From NCBI GenBank assembly GCA_018334675.1, contig JAGXLL010000015.1:1-57451 (forward strand): 57,451 nt of DNA, written 5' to 3'. Both the position numbers and the translations under genes were made by a program. The DNA is from Bacteroidales bacterium. Its GTDB lineage: Bacteria > Bacteroidota > Bacteroidia > Bacteroidales > UBA12077. Position 1 is the stretch's first letter; each line of letters begins with the position of its first letter. Positions 1-7,282 of this stretch are shown here, piece after piece. The notes below the pieces were generated by a model that ran no database searches, was not told where the DNA came from, and saw only the letters and a list, made by a program, of their open reading frames with translations.

Positions 1-216
1 GATCTCCAGACGGATCTGCCCGGGCTCGATCTGAACATGAATGTGCCCCTCATAGGCATGCGCCACAATATTCACCTCCGCCTCATACAGGGCAATAACG
101 ATCTTCTTAATCAACTTGGGATCGATGTTGATCTGCTTGAGAATCTTCTTCAGGTGACTGGAAGCAAATCCAGCACTGGAAAAATCCCCGCCGTTGATCT
201 GGTAATCAAATTCCAT
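1..216 (-). CDS. ATP-binding protein, RsbW/anti-sigma-like (partial, N-terminal 72 codons)
   Basis: The reverse strand is open from an ATG at 216 to the window edge, so the C-terminal part is missing. The visible 72 residues begin MEFDYQINGG and contain an ALYEAEVNIVAHAYEG segment. This resembles the N-box of GHKL ATPases of the RsbW/SpoIIAB (HATPase_c_2) group, where Glu and Asn coordinate Mg-ATP. The start lies 3 nt after the stop of the DRTGG gene on the same strand, so the two are very probably co-transcribed. In Bacteroidota and Clostridia such a DRTGG/ATPase pair often precedes genes with [FeFe]-hydrogenase-like ferredoxin domains and PHP domains; whether that holds here lies outside the window. 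The family call is fairly secure; kinase or anti-sigma activity is not shown. Confidence 0.75.
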   Translation of the reverse strand, partial: MEFDYQINGGDFSSAGFASSHLKKILKQINIDPKLIKKIVIALYEAEVNIVAHAYEGHIHVQIEPGQIRLEI

Positions 217-219
217 GGC

Positions 220-603
220 CTAAAATACAGGTTTGATCCCGGCCTGATACAACAGGCCGGAGGTATAAAAAACCGAGTAGGAGGTTTGCAGCACCACAAT
301 GTTGTTCTCCCGGGCCAGCCGGAGCATATCGTTACCCACCCTTTTGTTGCGGGCGAACAAAATGCAGCTGATGTCACTCATCTCGGCAGTACGCACGGCC
401 TGAACATTGCCCAAACCAGTGATCAGCATGGTATGATCCGTCTCCAGGGTCAGCACATCGCTCATCAAGTCGGAGGCAAAAGCACGGGATACAGGGGGAT
501 TTTCATCCTCCCCGCACAGGATCCGCGCCTGGGTTACTCTCGCTATCTCTTCGATTGTCATGGACATAACGGCTTGTTGTGGGGTTCCTGAATGGGTTTG
601 CAT
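220..603 (-). CDS. DRTGG-domain protein
   Basis: A 127-residue frame whose body (EIARVTQARILCGEDE, then SDLMSDVLTLE and TAEMSDISCILFARNK) matches the small stand-alone DRTGG family, a ligand-binding-like domain also found beside CBS domains. No enzymatic function is established. Family members usually begin close to the MTIEEIA segment, so Met13 (567) or Met15 (561) are plausible starts. However, a TAnnTTTG promoter ends exactly 5 nt before the ATG at 603, so transcription should begin at about that ATG: either the mRNA is leaderless from 603, or it has a 36-42 nt leader and starts at 567/561. The frame ends with TAG at 220-222, 3 nt before the ATPase gene, implying an operon. Confidence 0.75.
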   Translation of the reverse strand: MQTHSGTPQQAVMSMTIEEIARVTQARILCGEDENPPVSRAFASDLMSDVLTLETDHTMLITGLGNVQAVRTAEMSDISCILFARNKRVGNDMLRLARENNIVVLQTSYSVFYTSGLLYQAGIKPVF

Positions 604-608
604 AGGTA

Positions 609-616
609 CAAAGTTA
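609..616 (-). promoter_or_regulatory. Promoter -7 element of the DRTGG-ATPase operon
   Basis: The reverse strand reads TAACTTTG, a perfect match to the Bacteroidota sigma-ABfr -7 consensus TAnnTTTG. The -33 region is AT-rich without a clear TTTG. Transcription is expected to start within a few bases of the ATG at 603. Confidence 0.55.
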
Positions 617-856
617 AAATAATTGTTAATTTTTTAACAGTGTTATAATATTAACAACTTTATTTAAAACCATTCTAAATAAAACACAAGGGTTATCATG
701 CCATGGAAACCTGATGCAATCATGTAACCCGGGATCGTATTACTTAAAAATACGGTACAAGGCTGCTCACCTGCCCGGACGACACTACAACTTAAAACGT
801 TTGCGGGTGCCGGTGGTCGGTTCAGCAACTTACCCATTCAGGTGCCTGCCGGATCA
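617..856. other. Intergenic region without a recognised gene, upstream of sucC
   Basis: This is most of a 312-nt gap. The part next to the DRTGG promoter is AT-rich with short palindromes (GTTAA-TTTT-TTAAC). Further on lie two potential hairpins: GGGTTA(T)CATG at 690-700 facing CATGTAACCC at 721-730, and CGTATT/AATACG around 737-755. No coding frame with family resemblance, no tRNA and no riboswitch core was recognised. The hairpins might belong to an untranslated RNA, but nothing supports a specific class. Confidence 0.4.
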
Positions 857-887
857 TTGGCAAAAAAGGAAAAATTCCATACATTTG
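857..887 (+). promoter_or_regulatory. sucC promoter (TTG-N20-TACATTTG)
   Basis: TTG at 857-859 and TACATTTG at 880-887 are separated by 20 nt, matching the Bacteroidota promoter architecture (-33 TTG, -7 TAnnTTTG). Predicted transcription start is near 893, giving a leader of about 23 nt before the ATG at 916. Confidence 0.65.
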
Positions 888-915
888 AGGGAATCCACAG
901 CAAAAATCTTCGACC

Positions 916-2109
916 ATGAACATACATGAATATCAGGCCAAGGAACTGCTCAGGACCCATGGTGTCCCTGTACCTGAAGGCATCATGATTGACGATGCGG
1001 CTCAGGCCAGACAGGCAGCACAAAGCATACAGGAAAATACCCGGGCTCAGACCTGGGCGGTTAAGGCACAGATTCATGCCGGAGGAAGAGGCAAAGGCGG
1101 CGGGGTAAAGATTGCCAAAAACCTGGATCAGGTCAGTGAACATGCTTCCAACATCCTGGGCATGAACCTGGTTACCCATCAAACCGGCAAGCAAGGCAAA
1201 AAAGTACACCGGGTATTGATCGAGCAGGGCATCTATTATGCAGGTGAAAGCGAACCGGCCGAGTTTTATATGAGCGTATTGCTGAACCGCGACACGGGTA
1301 CAAATGTGATCATGTATTCCACCCAGGGTGGTGTGGACATTGAAAGGGTGGCCGAAGAGACTCCCCACCTGATTTTCCGCGAGCAGGTCGATTCCGCCCT
1401 GGGGCTTCACCCCTATCAGGCCCGGAGAATCGCCTTCAACCTCGGGCTGAAAGGAGAGGCCTTTAAAGGGATGGTGAAATTTGTGATGCGCCTTTATCAG
1501 GCTTATTTAAAGACCGATGCCTCCCTGATGGAGATCAACCCCCTTTTCAAAACCTCTGATAATCGAATTTTTGCAGCCGATGCCAAGATCAACCTCGACG
1601 ATAACGCCCTGTACCGGCACAAAGATTATGAGACCCTGCGCGACACCTCCGAGGAAGATCCCTTCGAATATGAAGCCAGTGCCCACAACCTGAACTTCAT
1701 CAAGCTCGACGGCAACGTAGGCTGTATGGTCAATGGTGCCGGACTGGCCATGGCTACCATGGACATCATCAAACTATCGGGCGGCCACCCAGCCAACTTC
1801 CTGGATGTAGGAGGCTCGGCCAGTCCAGAAACCGTGGAAGCCGGCTTCCGTATCATACTGAAAGATACCAACGTGAAGGCCATTTTGATCAACATCTTCG
1901 GTGGCATTGTCCGTTGCGACCGGGTAGCACAGGGGGTGGTGGAAGCCTACAAAGCGGTGGGTGAGATCAACGTTCCTGTGATCGTGCGTCTGCAGGGTAC
2001 CAATGCTGAGCAGGGCAAGCAGCTGATCGACGAATCAGGCCTGAAGGTCGAATCAGCCATCTCCCTCCAGGAAGCCGCCAACCTGGTGCAATCCTACATT
2101 CAACGTTGA
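916..2109 (+). CDS. sucC: Succinate-CoA ligase (ADP-forming), beta subunit
   Basis: 397 residues, the normal length for SucC. The N terminus [12 protein letters not shown] and the ATP-grasp domain ([13 protein letters not shown] near residues 55-65) are classic. The C-terminal CoA-ligase domain carries GGSASPETV and [10 protein letters not shown]. With the alpha subunit it interconverts succinyl-CoA and succinate with ATP synthesis in the cytoplasmic citric acid cycle or succinate/propionate pathway. The partner gene sucD, commonly next to sucC, is absent: the next gene downstream is arcA on the opposite strand. A good promoter lies 23 nt before the expected transcript start. The stop codon sits inside a GTTGAA repeat tract. 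Confidence 0.95.
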   Translation: MNIHEYQAKELLRTHGVPVPEGIMIDDAAQARQAAQSIQENTRAQTWAVKAQIHAGGRGKGGGVKIAKNLDQVSEHASNILGMNLVTHQTGKQGKKVHRVLIEQGIYYAGESEPAEFYMSVLLNRDTGTNVIMYSTQGGVDIERVAEETPHLIFREQVDSALGLHPYQARRIAFNLGLKGEAFKGMVKFVMRLYQAYLKTDASLMEINPLFKTSDNRIFAADAKINLDDNALYRHKDYETLRDTSEEDPFEYEASAHNLNFIKLDGNVGCMVNGAGLAMATMDIIKLSGGHPANFLDVGGSASPETVEAGFRIILKDTNVKAILINIFGGIVRCDRVAQGVVEAYKAVGEINVPVIVRLQGTNAEQGKQLIDESGLKVESAISLQEAANLVQSYIQR

Positions 2110-2190
2110 ATGTTTGAATGCAGTTATAACGTTGAACGTGCAATGTAATGTTGAACGCTGGCATGTTGAAGGTTTGATCGTTCAACTATT
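2104..2190. repeat. Degenerate GTTGAA-type intergenic repeat
   Basis: The convergent gap between sucC and arcA contains repeated GTTGAA/TTGAA units (starting within the last sucC codon, then near 2130, 2151 and 2165) and two inverted copies (TTCAAC at about 2181 and 2190). The GTTGAA-N10-TTCAAC pair can form a small hairpin that could serve as a weak bidirectional terminator. Confidence 0.5.
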
Positions 2191-2196
2191 CAACTC

Positions 2197-3459
2197 CTAA
2201 TTTACCGGTTTGCGGCTCACAGGCATGGTCATGCACCGGGCGCCTCCCCCGCCCCGGGGCAACTCGGAACCATCCAGGGCAATAACATACTTATCATGCT
2301 GATGGGGATCCACCCTTTCCTTTAGTATGTCCCGGGCGCGAAAAATTTCATAACCATGGCGGCTCATCTCCTCCAGGGTATAGACATTGCGCTCATATCC
2401 GATGACTTTTCCGGGGCCCACGGCAAAGAAATTGGCACCACTATGCCATTGCTCCCTTTCCTGGATCCAGGGATCCTTGCTGCCCCCGCAAAGGATGGGT
2501 TTCAGATCCATCCCCAGTCCACGGAGGGACTCCATCAGGTTCTCCTCCTCGCGTATCTTTGAGACACGCCCGTCTTCAACATAGATATGGATGGTTTGAT
2601 ACTTGTTGGTCTTGAGGATCAAAGGCTCGTATACCATGCATTCACCGGGCCCCAGCAGTGTAAAAACCATGTCGAGATGGATGAACGATTCAGGAAGGTG
2701 GGGCAATTCCTGAACAATAATGTGGCGCCTTTTCTCCTTTTGCTGGATGAGCTGCTCCAGAATAAAATCGATGCCCTGGGAGGTGGTTCTCGAACCATTG
2801 CCGATCAGCAGGATGTCGTCGCGCACCACCAGTACATCACCCCCTTCAATGGAAGTGCTGGGAGTCAGGTGCTTTTTATTCAACGGATTGACCGTGCGGG
2901 TTTTGAAAAGATCATGGTAATCAAAGATGGCTTCCATAATGAACGATTCCCGCTCACGCACATCATTGGCCATCCGCCCGATCAGAACATCGTCGAGCAC
3001 CGACATGGAGGCATCCCGGGTGAAGAAAAAATTATGAAGCGGCCGTAAGGCATATCGCTCGGTGCTGAGGTATTTGGTCAGGGTGTCCTTCACCTCCACG
3101 ACGCCTTGAATCAATTGCCGGGCCCCTTCCTCAGGAGGGAGACCAAGCAAATGAGGGAATATATCGGGCCGCCCTTCAAAACGGCAGATCTTCTCCAGCA
3201 AACTCTCTTTGATCTTCTCATTGGACAGTATATCGGCCAGCAAATCCTGTACCTGGAAAGTGCGGGTGAGCTTCTCAAGCACCCCGGAAAACTGTGCATA
3301 CTCCCGGCTGGCTACCGAGAGGTTCAAGATGTCGCTATACAGGGAACGTTCGGCATTTTTAGGCGTCATATTCTCCACCTCATGGCCGGGGGTATGAAGA
3401 ATCACACCTTCCAGTTCGCCGATCTCTGAGCGGATATCAACAGGCATTCGTTTTTCCAT
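2197..3459 (-). CDS. arcA: Arginine deiminase
   Basis: 420 residues, typical of bacterial arginine deiminase, which hydrolyses L-arginine to citrulline and ammonia. Family landmarks are GVILHTPG near the N terminus, FTRDASM, EGGDVLV, FIHLDMVFT (catalytic His) and a C-terminal GGGGARCMTMPV with the nucleophilic cysteine at about residue 409. No arcB or arcC is adjacent, so a complete arginine dihydrolase operon is not encoded here. The upstream neighbour on the same strand is a split LysO-type basic amino acid exporter, 140 nt away with a promoter between them. This invites, but does not prove, a link to export of basic amino acids. The start could also be Met5. Confidence 0.93.
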   Translation of the reverse strand: MEKRMPVDIRSEIGELEGVILHTPGHEVENMTPKNAERSLYSDILNLSVASREYAQFSGVLEKLTRTFQVQDLLADILSNEKIKESLLEKICRFEGRPDIFPHLLGLPPEEGARQLIQGVVEVKDTLTKYLSTERYALRPLHNFFFTRDASMSVLDDVLIGRMANDVRERESFIMEAIFDYHDLFKTRTVNPLNKKHLTPSTSIEGGDVLVVRDDILLIGNGSRTTSQGIDFILEQLIQQKEKRRHIIVQELPHLPESFIHLDMVFTLLGPGECMVYEPLILKTNKYQTIHIYVEDGRVSKIREEENLMESLRGLGMDLKPILCGGSKDPWIQEREQWHSGANFFAVGPGKVIGYERNVYTLEEMSRHGYEIFRARDILKERVDPHQHDKYVIALDGSELPRGGGGARCMTMPVSRKPVN

Positions 3460-3539
3460 AATCTTTGCTTTTAGCGTGAAACCCTTTTACTCTGAAGGGT
3501 TGTAAACTCATAACCAGGCCGATTCAATCGATGGACCGG

Positions 3540-3547
3540 CAAAAATA
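3540..3547 (-). promoter_or_regulatory. Candidate arcA promoter -7 element with leader hairpin
   Basis: The reverse strand reads TATTTTTG (TAnnTTTG). The predicted leader of about 74 nt contains a 7-bp inverted repeat AACCCTT/AAGGGTT at about 3480-3501 that could form a hairpin ahead of the arcA start. The -33 box is unclear. Confidence 0.4.
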
Positions 3548-3599
3548 CCAAGATTTTCACATTTCCCCACACCGGCAGTACATACTTATCAAATACCCT

Positions 3600-4202
3600 T
3601 CAGGCCTGCAATATCAAAGGCACCAGAAAAGGCACCAGCAAGGTCAGCACCAACCCACTGAAGACCGAAATAGCAGCATATTCGGTACCCACCGAACGGG
3701 TGATGATGGGCAGGGTGGTATCCATTGAAGTGGCTCCACCGGAGGATATAGGAGCAAAAGGACCGAAGAGCCGGGATAGTAAAGGCGACAGCACCAGGGT
3801 AAGTATCTCTCTGATGATGTTTGAAAGCAGCGCAATGACTCCAAGGCTCTCACCAGCAATCTCTTTGATCAGCACGCTCGACAGGCTGTAATATCCGAAT
3901 CCCGAACCAACTGCCCAACATTGGCGGAGCGTAAGGCTATCATCAAACATAGCGTATACCATTGTCCCCAGTAAGGTTCCAGCTATCACAGAAAGGGGGA
4001 TCAAAAAAATCCTGAGATTCACCGACCGCAATAATTTCAGCGTATGCTTGTTGGCCCCTACACCCACCCCTACCAGAAACAATAAGAGGTAGAGTACATA
4101 CAGGGTTACCCTGTCGCCGGAAAAAATATCAGGCAGTAAAGAATATATACCTGCCAGCAGGCCGGCCAGGAAGAAAAGCAGTATGATCAGGGTGTTTTTC
4201 AT
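3600..4202 (-). CDS. LysO-family transporter, C-terminal part (DUF340)
   Basis: 200 residues of strongly hydrophobic sequence with about six membrane segments, including the family's conserved SGFGYYSLSSVLI and GGATSMDTTLPII stretches. LysO (YbjE) of Escherichia coli exports lysine and is a single protein of about 299 residues; this gene corresponds to its C-terminal two thirds. Its start ATGA overlaps the stop of the gene encoding the N-terminal third, indicating translational coupling. Together the two products have about 290 residues, matching full-length LysO. Both frames are intact, so this is probably a natural two-gene transporter rather than a pseudogene. Substrate (lysine, ornithine or another basic amino acid) is inferred from family only. 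Confidence 0.85.
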   Translation of the reverse strand: MKNTLIILLFFLAGLLAGIYSLLPDIFSGDRVTLYVLYLLLFLVGVGVGANKHTLKLLRSVNLRIFLIPLSVIAGTLLGTMVYAMFDDSLTLRQCWAVGSGFGYYSLSSVLIKEIAGESLGVIALLSNIIREILTLVLSPLLSRLFGPFAPISSGGATSMDTTLPIITRSVGTEYAAISVFSGLVLTLLVPFLVPLILQA

Positions 4203-4471
4203 TTCTGACGGAAGAAAAGCCGGTGAAACAACCCCGTCATCAGCACACTGCCCAGTGTAGCCAAAACCGTTAGAAGAAACGCCTGAAGACCAATGTACCT
4301 GAAATTCGAAACCACCTGTTCATTCATTCCAACCGAAACCCCTAAAAAAAACAAAAGCAGGAAGATAGCGGCATCGGTTAACCTGGAACTGATCCTGATC
4401 AGCTGTTTTCTGTCTCTCAAAAGATACCCGGTAAATATGCCTGCTACCAATAAAACAATGACAATAGCCAT
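4199..4471 (-). CDS. LysO-family transporter, N-terminal part
   Basis: 90 residues with three predicted membrane helices (MAIVIVLLVAGIFTGYLL; AAIFLLLFFLGVSVGMN; AFLLTVLATLGSVLMTGLF). This equals the N-terminal third of LysO. It overlaps the following C-terminal gene by 4 nt. A TAACTTTG promoter element lies just upstream at 4496-4503. Confidence 0.8.
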   Translation of the reverse strand: MAIVIVLLVAGIFTGYLLRDRKQLIRISSRLTDAAIFLLLFFLGVSVGMNEQVVSNFRYIGLQAFLLTVLATLGSVLMTGLFHRLFFRQK

Positions 4472-4495
4472 CTACATCTGTTTTTAAATTTCAAG

Positions 4496-4503
4496 CAAAG
4501 TTA
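4496..4503 (-). promoter_or_regulatory. Promoter -7 element of the split lysO operon
   Basis: The reverse strand reads TAACTTTG, a perfect TAnnTTTG. Predicted start near 4490, leader of about 20 nt. Confidence 0.5.
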
Positions 4504-4656
4504 TAAGAAAAGTGCAAATGCAACCCATGGTAATTTAGAAACATTCAAAACTATAAATAAACACCCAATAAAACACGCCAAATCGAATACACAGGACAAT
4601 CTTCAAATGGGTATTTTCCATTTAGATGAATCCCTGTTTATTTAACATAATTTTTC

Positions 4657-4688
4657 TTGACATTTTACCGTAATTTTTAATAAATTGG
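4657..4688 (+). promoter_or_regulatory. Candidate promoter of the radical SAM gene
   Basis: TTG at 4657-4659 (within TTGACA) and TAAATTGG at 4681-4688 (7 of 8 to TAnnTTTG), spaced 21 nt. Predicted start near 4694. Confidence 0.4.
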
Positions 4689-4712
4689 TTAGAAACAATT
4701 TAACTGTAATAA

Positions 4713-4730
4713 AAGAAAGGAGATATAGCT
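4713..4730 (+). promoter_or_regulatory. Unusually strong Shine-Dalgarno
   Basis: AAAGAAAGGAGATATAGCT precedes the ATG at 4731. AAGGAG is a near-complete anti-SD match at good spacing. Bacteroidota genes typically lack such sites, so this fixes the start and suggests efficient initiation. Confidence 0.7.
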
Positions 4731-6179
4731 ATGGCAGTAAAAAATTTTATTTTTTCTAATGTGCTGCATGAGCTTGTGAATAACAAAGTCTCACGCAATT
4801 TCCTTCTAAAAAAACTGGATTCGTATCTATACAGTTCGATTGTCGAGAATGACACGAAAACTCTGAAAGAGGTACAAAAGAAGAAGTACCGGTTCATGAG
4901 GTCCATGCTGCACTCGGCAGTAAGGAATGTAGAAAAGGACTATTTTTCGAAGGCCGTCTTTAAACGGATCATTCACGTACTGGTAGAGAATTCCTTCCTC
5001 AACCGCCAAAAATACAGTGAAAAGCTGGAGGAATTCAATCAGCAGTATGGTGAATATCCGCCCAACTTCATTGTCCTCTCCCCCACACAGAAGTGCAATC
5101 TGAACTGTACGGGTTGCTATGCCTCATCCAATGCCCGTTCAAGTGCAGCTCTTCCTTATGATATGGTGGATAAGATTCTATATGACGTGCGCAACAAGTT
5201 CCACAGCCGCTTTGTCACCATCAGCGGCGGGGAACCTTTTATGTATAAAAGCCAGGGCAAGACGCTGCTGGACATCTTTGAGAAATATGATGATGTGTTC
5301 TTCCTGGTTTACACCAACGGAACCCTGATCACACAAGAGGTTGCCGACCGCCTGGGCAGGATGGGCAATGTAACCCCGGCCATCTCTGTAGAAGGATTTG
5401 AGAAGGAGACCGATGAAAGAAGGGGCAAAGGCACCCATCAAAAGATCCTACAGGCATTTGAAAACCTCAGAAATGCAGGCGTTCCCATTGGAATATCCGT
5501 GACTGCCACCAGCAAGAACGCAGATATTCTGCTGGATGATGCCTTCTATGATTATTATTTCAATCAACAGGGGGCCACTTATATGTGGGAGTTCCAACTC
5601 ATGCCCATGGGAAGGAGCTCACACGACTTTGACCTGATGGTACCCCCGAAGAAACGCGTAGAACTCTACCGCAAGTGGGAGTACCTGATATCCGAAAAAG
5701 AATATTGTGTGGCCGATTTCTGGAACAGCGGTGTGTTGGTCAACGGCTGTATAGCCTATGGCCGCAGAGGCGGATACATTTACATCGACTGGAACGGCAA
5801 CATCATGCCTTGTGTATTTGTCCCTTATTACGTGGACAATATCTATGACCTCTACAACAATGGCAAGGATCTGGTCGATGCCCTCTTCTCCGATTTCATG
5901 AAGAACGGAAGAGCGTGGATCCGCAACTACGGTCAGGCCTTCCCGCACGATCCGGATAACTGGCTGATGCCTTGCTCGATCAGAGACCACTACGCCAACT
6001 TCCGGGAAAATATCCTGCCCGATCATGCCCGCGGTGAATCAGAAGAGGCTGAAGAAACCCTGCGGGACAATCAGTATTACAGGCGACTGGTGGAATATGA
6101 CCGGGAGTTGGAAAATCTCACCCAGGATATCTGGGAGCAGGAATACAAAAATACCCAAAAACAAGAAAGCACCTCATAG
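4731..6179 (+). CDS. Radical SAM protein with SPASM-like C-terminal cysteines, function unknown
   Basis: 482 residues. After an N-terminal helical region of about 110 residues comes the radical SAM core: CNLNCTGC (Cys122, Cys126, Cys129) for the [4Fe-4S]-SAM cluster, and SGGEPF (about 165-170) for SAM binding. The C-terminal part has cysteines near 326, 340, 361 and 415 (NGCIAYGRRGGYIYI, NGNIMPC, WLMPCSIRDH), a SPASM/twitch-like arrangement that could hold auxiliary clusters. Such proteins modify peptides or mature enzymes, but no precursor peptide, partner enzyme or cofactor gene is adjacent, so no reaction is assigned. It has its own strong Shine-Dalgarno and is followed by a strong terminator, so it is monocistronic. 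Confidence 0.85.
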   Translation: MAVKNFIFSNVLHELVNNKVSRNFLLKKLDSYLYSSIVENDTKTLKEVQKKKYRFMRSMLHSAVRNVEKDYFSKAVFKRIIHVLVENSFLNRQKYSEKLEEFNQQYGEYPPNFIVLSPTQKCNLNCTGCYASSNARSSAALPYDMVDKILYDVRNKFHSRFVTISGGEPFMYKSQGKTLLDIFEKYDDVFFLVYTNGTLITQEVADRLGRMGNVTPAISVEGFEKETDERRGKGTHQKILQAFENLRNAGVPIGISVTATSKNADILLDDAFYDYYFNQQGATYMWEFQLMPMGRSSHDFDLMVPPKKRVELYRKWEYLISEKEYCVADFWNSGVLVNGCIAYGRRGGYIYIDWNGNIMPCVFVPYYVDNIYDLYNNGKDLVDALFSDFMKNGRAWIRNYGQAFPHDPDNWLMPCSIRDHYANFRENILPDHARGESEEAEETLRDNQYYRRLVEYDRELENLTQDIWEQEYKNTQKQESTS

Positions 6180-6197
6180 CAAACTTACAGGCACATT

Positions 6198-6234
6198 AAA
6201 AAATGCAGCATCCCGGTGATGCTGCATTTTTTTT
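6198..6234 (+). terminator. Intrinsic terminator after the radical SAM gene
   Basis: AAATGCAGCATC (6201-6212), loop CCGGT, GATGCTGCATTT (6218-6229), then a T run. A 12-bp perfect stem. Confidence 0.9.
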
Positions 6235-6235
6235 G

Positions 6236-6243
6236 TATTTTTG
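6236..6243 (+). promoter_or_regulatory. aroC promoter -7 element
   Basis: TATTTTTG matches TAnnTTTG and sits directly on the tail of the preceding terminator. Predicted start near 6249, leader of about 31 nt. Confidence 0.45.
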
Positions 6244-6280
6244 AAAAATCGTTCAGTTAATCATCAAAAAAATACCTCCT

Positions 6281-7273
6281 ATGAATTCATTTGGCACGCT
6301 TTTAAGGATATCGATCTTCGGAGAATCACACGGCGACCTGGTTGGGGTCACCATTGATGGCTGTCCGGCAGGAATCAAAATAGAGATGGAGGAATTCAAT
6401 ACCGATTTGTCCCGCAGAAAAAGCGGTAAGATTGGAACCACCCCCCGCAAGGAACTGGACCATCCTGAATTTGTCAGTGGTTTTTACAAGGAACATACCA
6501 CGGGTGCGCCCATAACCATCTTGTTCCATAATCAGAACAAACGCTCGGGCGATTACAATGATTTCCTCTCCACCCCCAGACCAGGGCATGCCGACTTCAC
6601 AGCCTTCAGAAAATTCGGGGGATACAATGATTACCGGGGAAGCGGCCATTTTTCGGGGCGATTGACCCTGGGTCTGGTGGCTGCCGGAGTGATTGCCAAG
6701 AAGATCATCTTTCCCGTCTTTGTCAACGCCCAAATCATTGAGGCCGGAGGCAGCAGCGACATTGACCAGGCAGTGCAGAAGGCTATTCACAGGCAAGATA
6801 CCATTGGAGGGATCATCGAATGTACCGCCGAGAATCTTCCCATCGGTTTGGGGGAGCCCTTTTTCAACCCGGTAGAGTCGATGATCAGCCATCTGATATA
6901 TGCCATACCCGCCATCAAGGGGGTTGAGTTCGGATCGGGTTTTCAGGCTGCAAGCATGTATGGGAGCCAACACAATGATGCCATCATCAACCAGGAGGGC
7001 AAGACCGAGACCAACCATGCCGGTGGCATCAACGGAGGCATCACCAACGGCAACGACCTGGTTTTCCGTACAGCAGTCAAACCACCATCCAGCACCCCGG
7101 CCAAACAGAAGACCCTGAACATGAAAACTGGCAACCTGGAAGAGCTCAAGGTCACAGGGCGACATGATGTATGCATTGCCCTTCGTATACCGGTGATCAT
7201 TGAGGCTGCTGCAGCCTTTGTGCTGGCCGATTTTATGCTGCAGGAACAAAGGGTCGGCCGAATCAACAAGTAA
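6281..7273 (+). CDS. aroC: Chorismate synthase
   Basis: 330 residues, shorter than the usual 350-390. It catalyses the FMNH2-dependent conversion of 5-enolpyruvylshikimate 3-phosphate to chorismate, the last step of the shikimate pathway. FGESHG (His17) and RPGHAD (His103) keep the two catalytic histidines. The following stretch is YNDYRGSGHFSGRLT rather than the RGGGRSSARET form I expect in Bacteroidales; from memory this resembles AroC of Clostridia. The product feeds PabB and the Trp pathway, both represented nearby. Its end lies 10 nt from the end of convergent tilS. Confidence 0.93.
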   Translation: MNSFGTLLRISIFGESHGDLVGVTIDGCPAGIKIEMEEFNTDLSRRKSGKIGTTPRKELDHPEFVSGFYKEHTTGAPITILFHNQNKRSGDYNDFLSTPRPGHADFTAFRKFGGYNDYRGSGHFSGRLTLGLVAAGVIAKKIIFPVFVNAQIIEAGGSSDIDQAVQKAIHRQDTIGGIIECTAENLPIGLGEPFFNPVESMISHLIYAIPAIKGVEFGSGFQAASMYGSQHNDAIINQEGKTETNHAGGINGGITNGNDLVFRTAVKPPSSTPAKQKTLNMKTGNLEELKVTGRHDVCIALRIPVIIEAAAAFVLADFMLQEQRVGRINK

Positions 7274-7282
7274 GGACGGGAG

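Noticed and set aside
604-915. Riboswitch or RNase P/SRP RNA upstream of sucC
   Set aside because: Hairpins can be drawn, but none of the conserved cores I know is present.
3600-4471. lysO as a frameshifted pseudogene
   Set aside because: Both halves are intact with a coupled ATGA overlap and preserved membrane segments, which fits a natural two-gene form better than decay.
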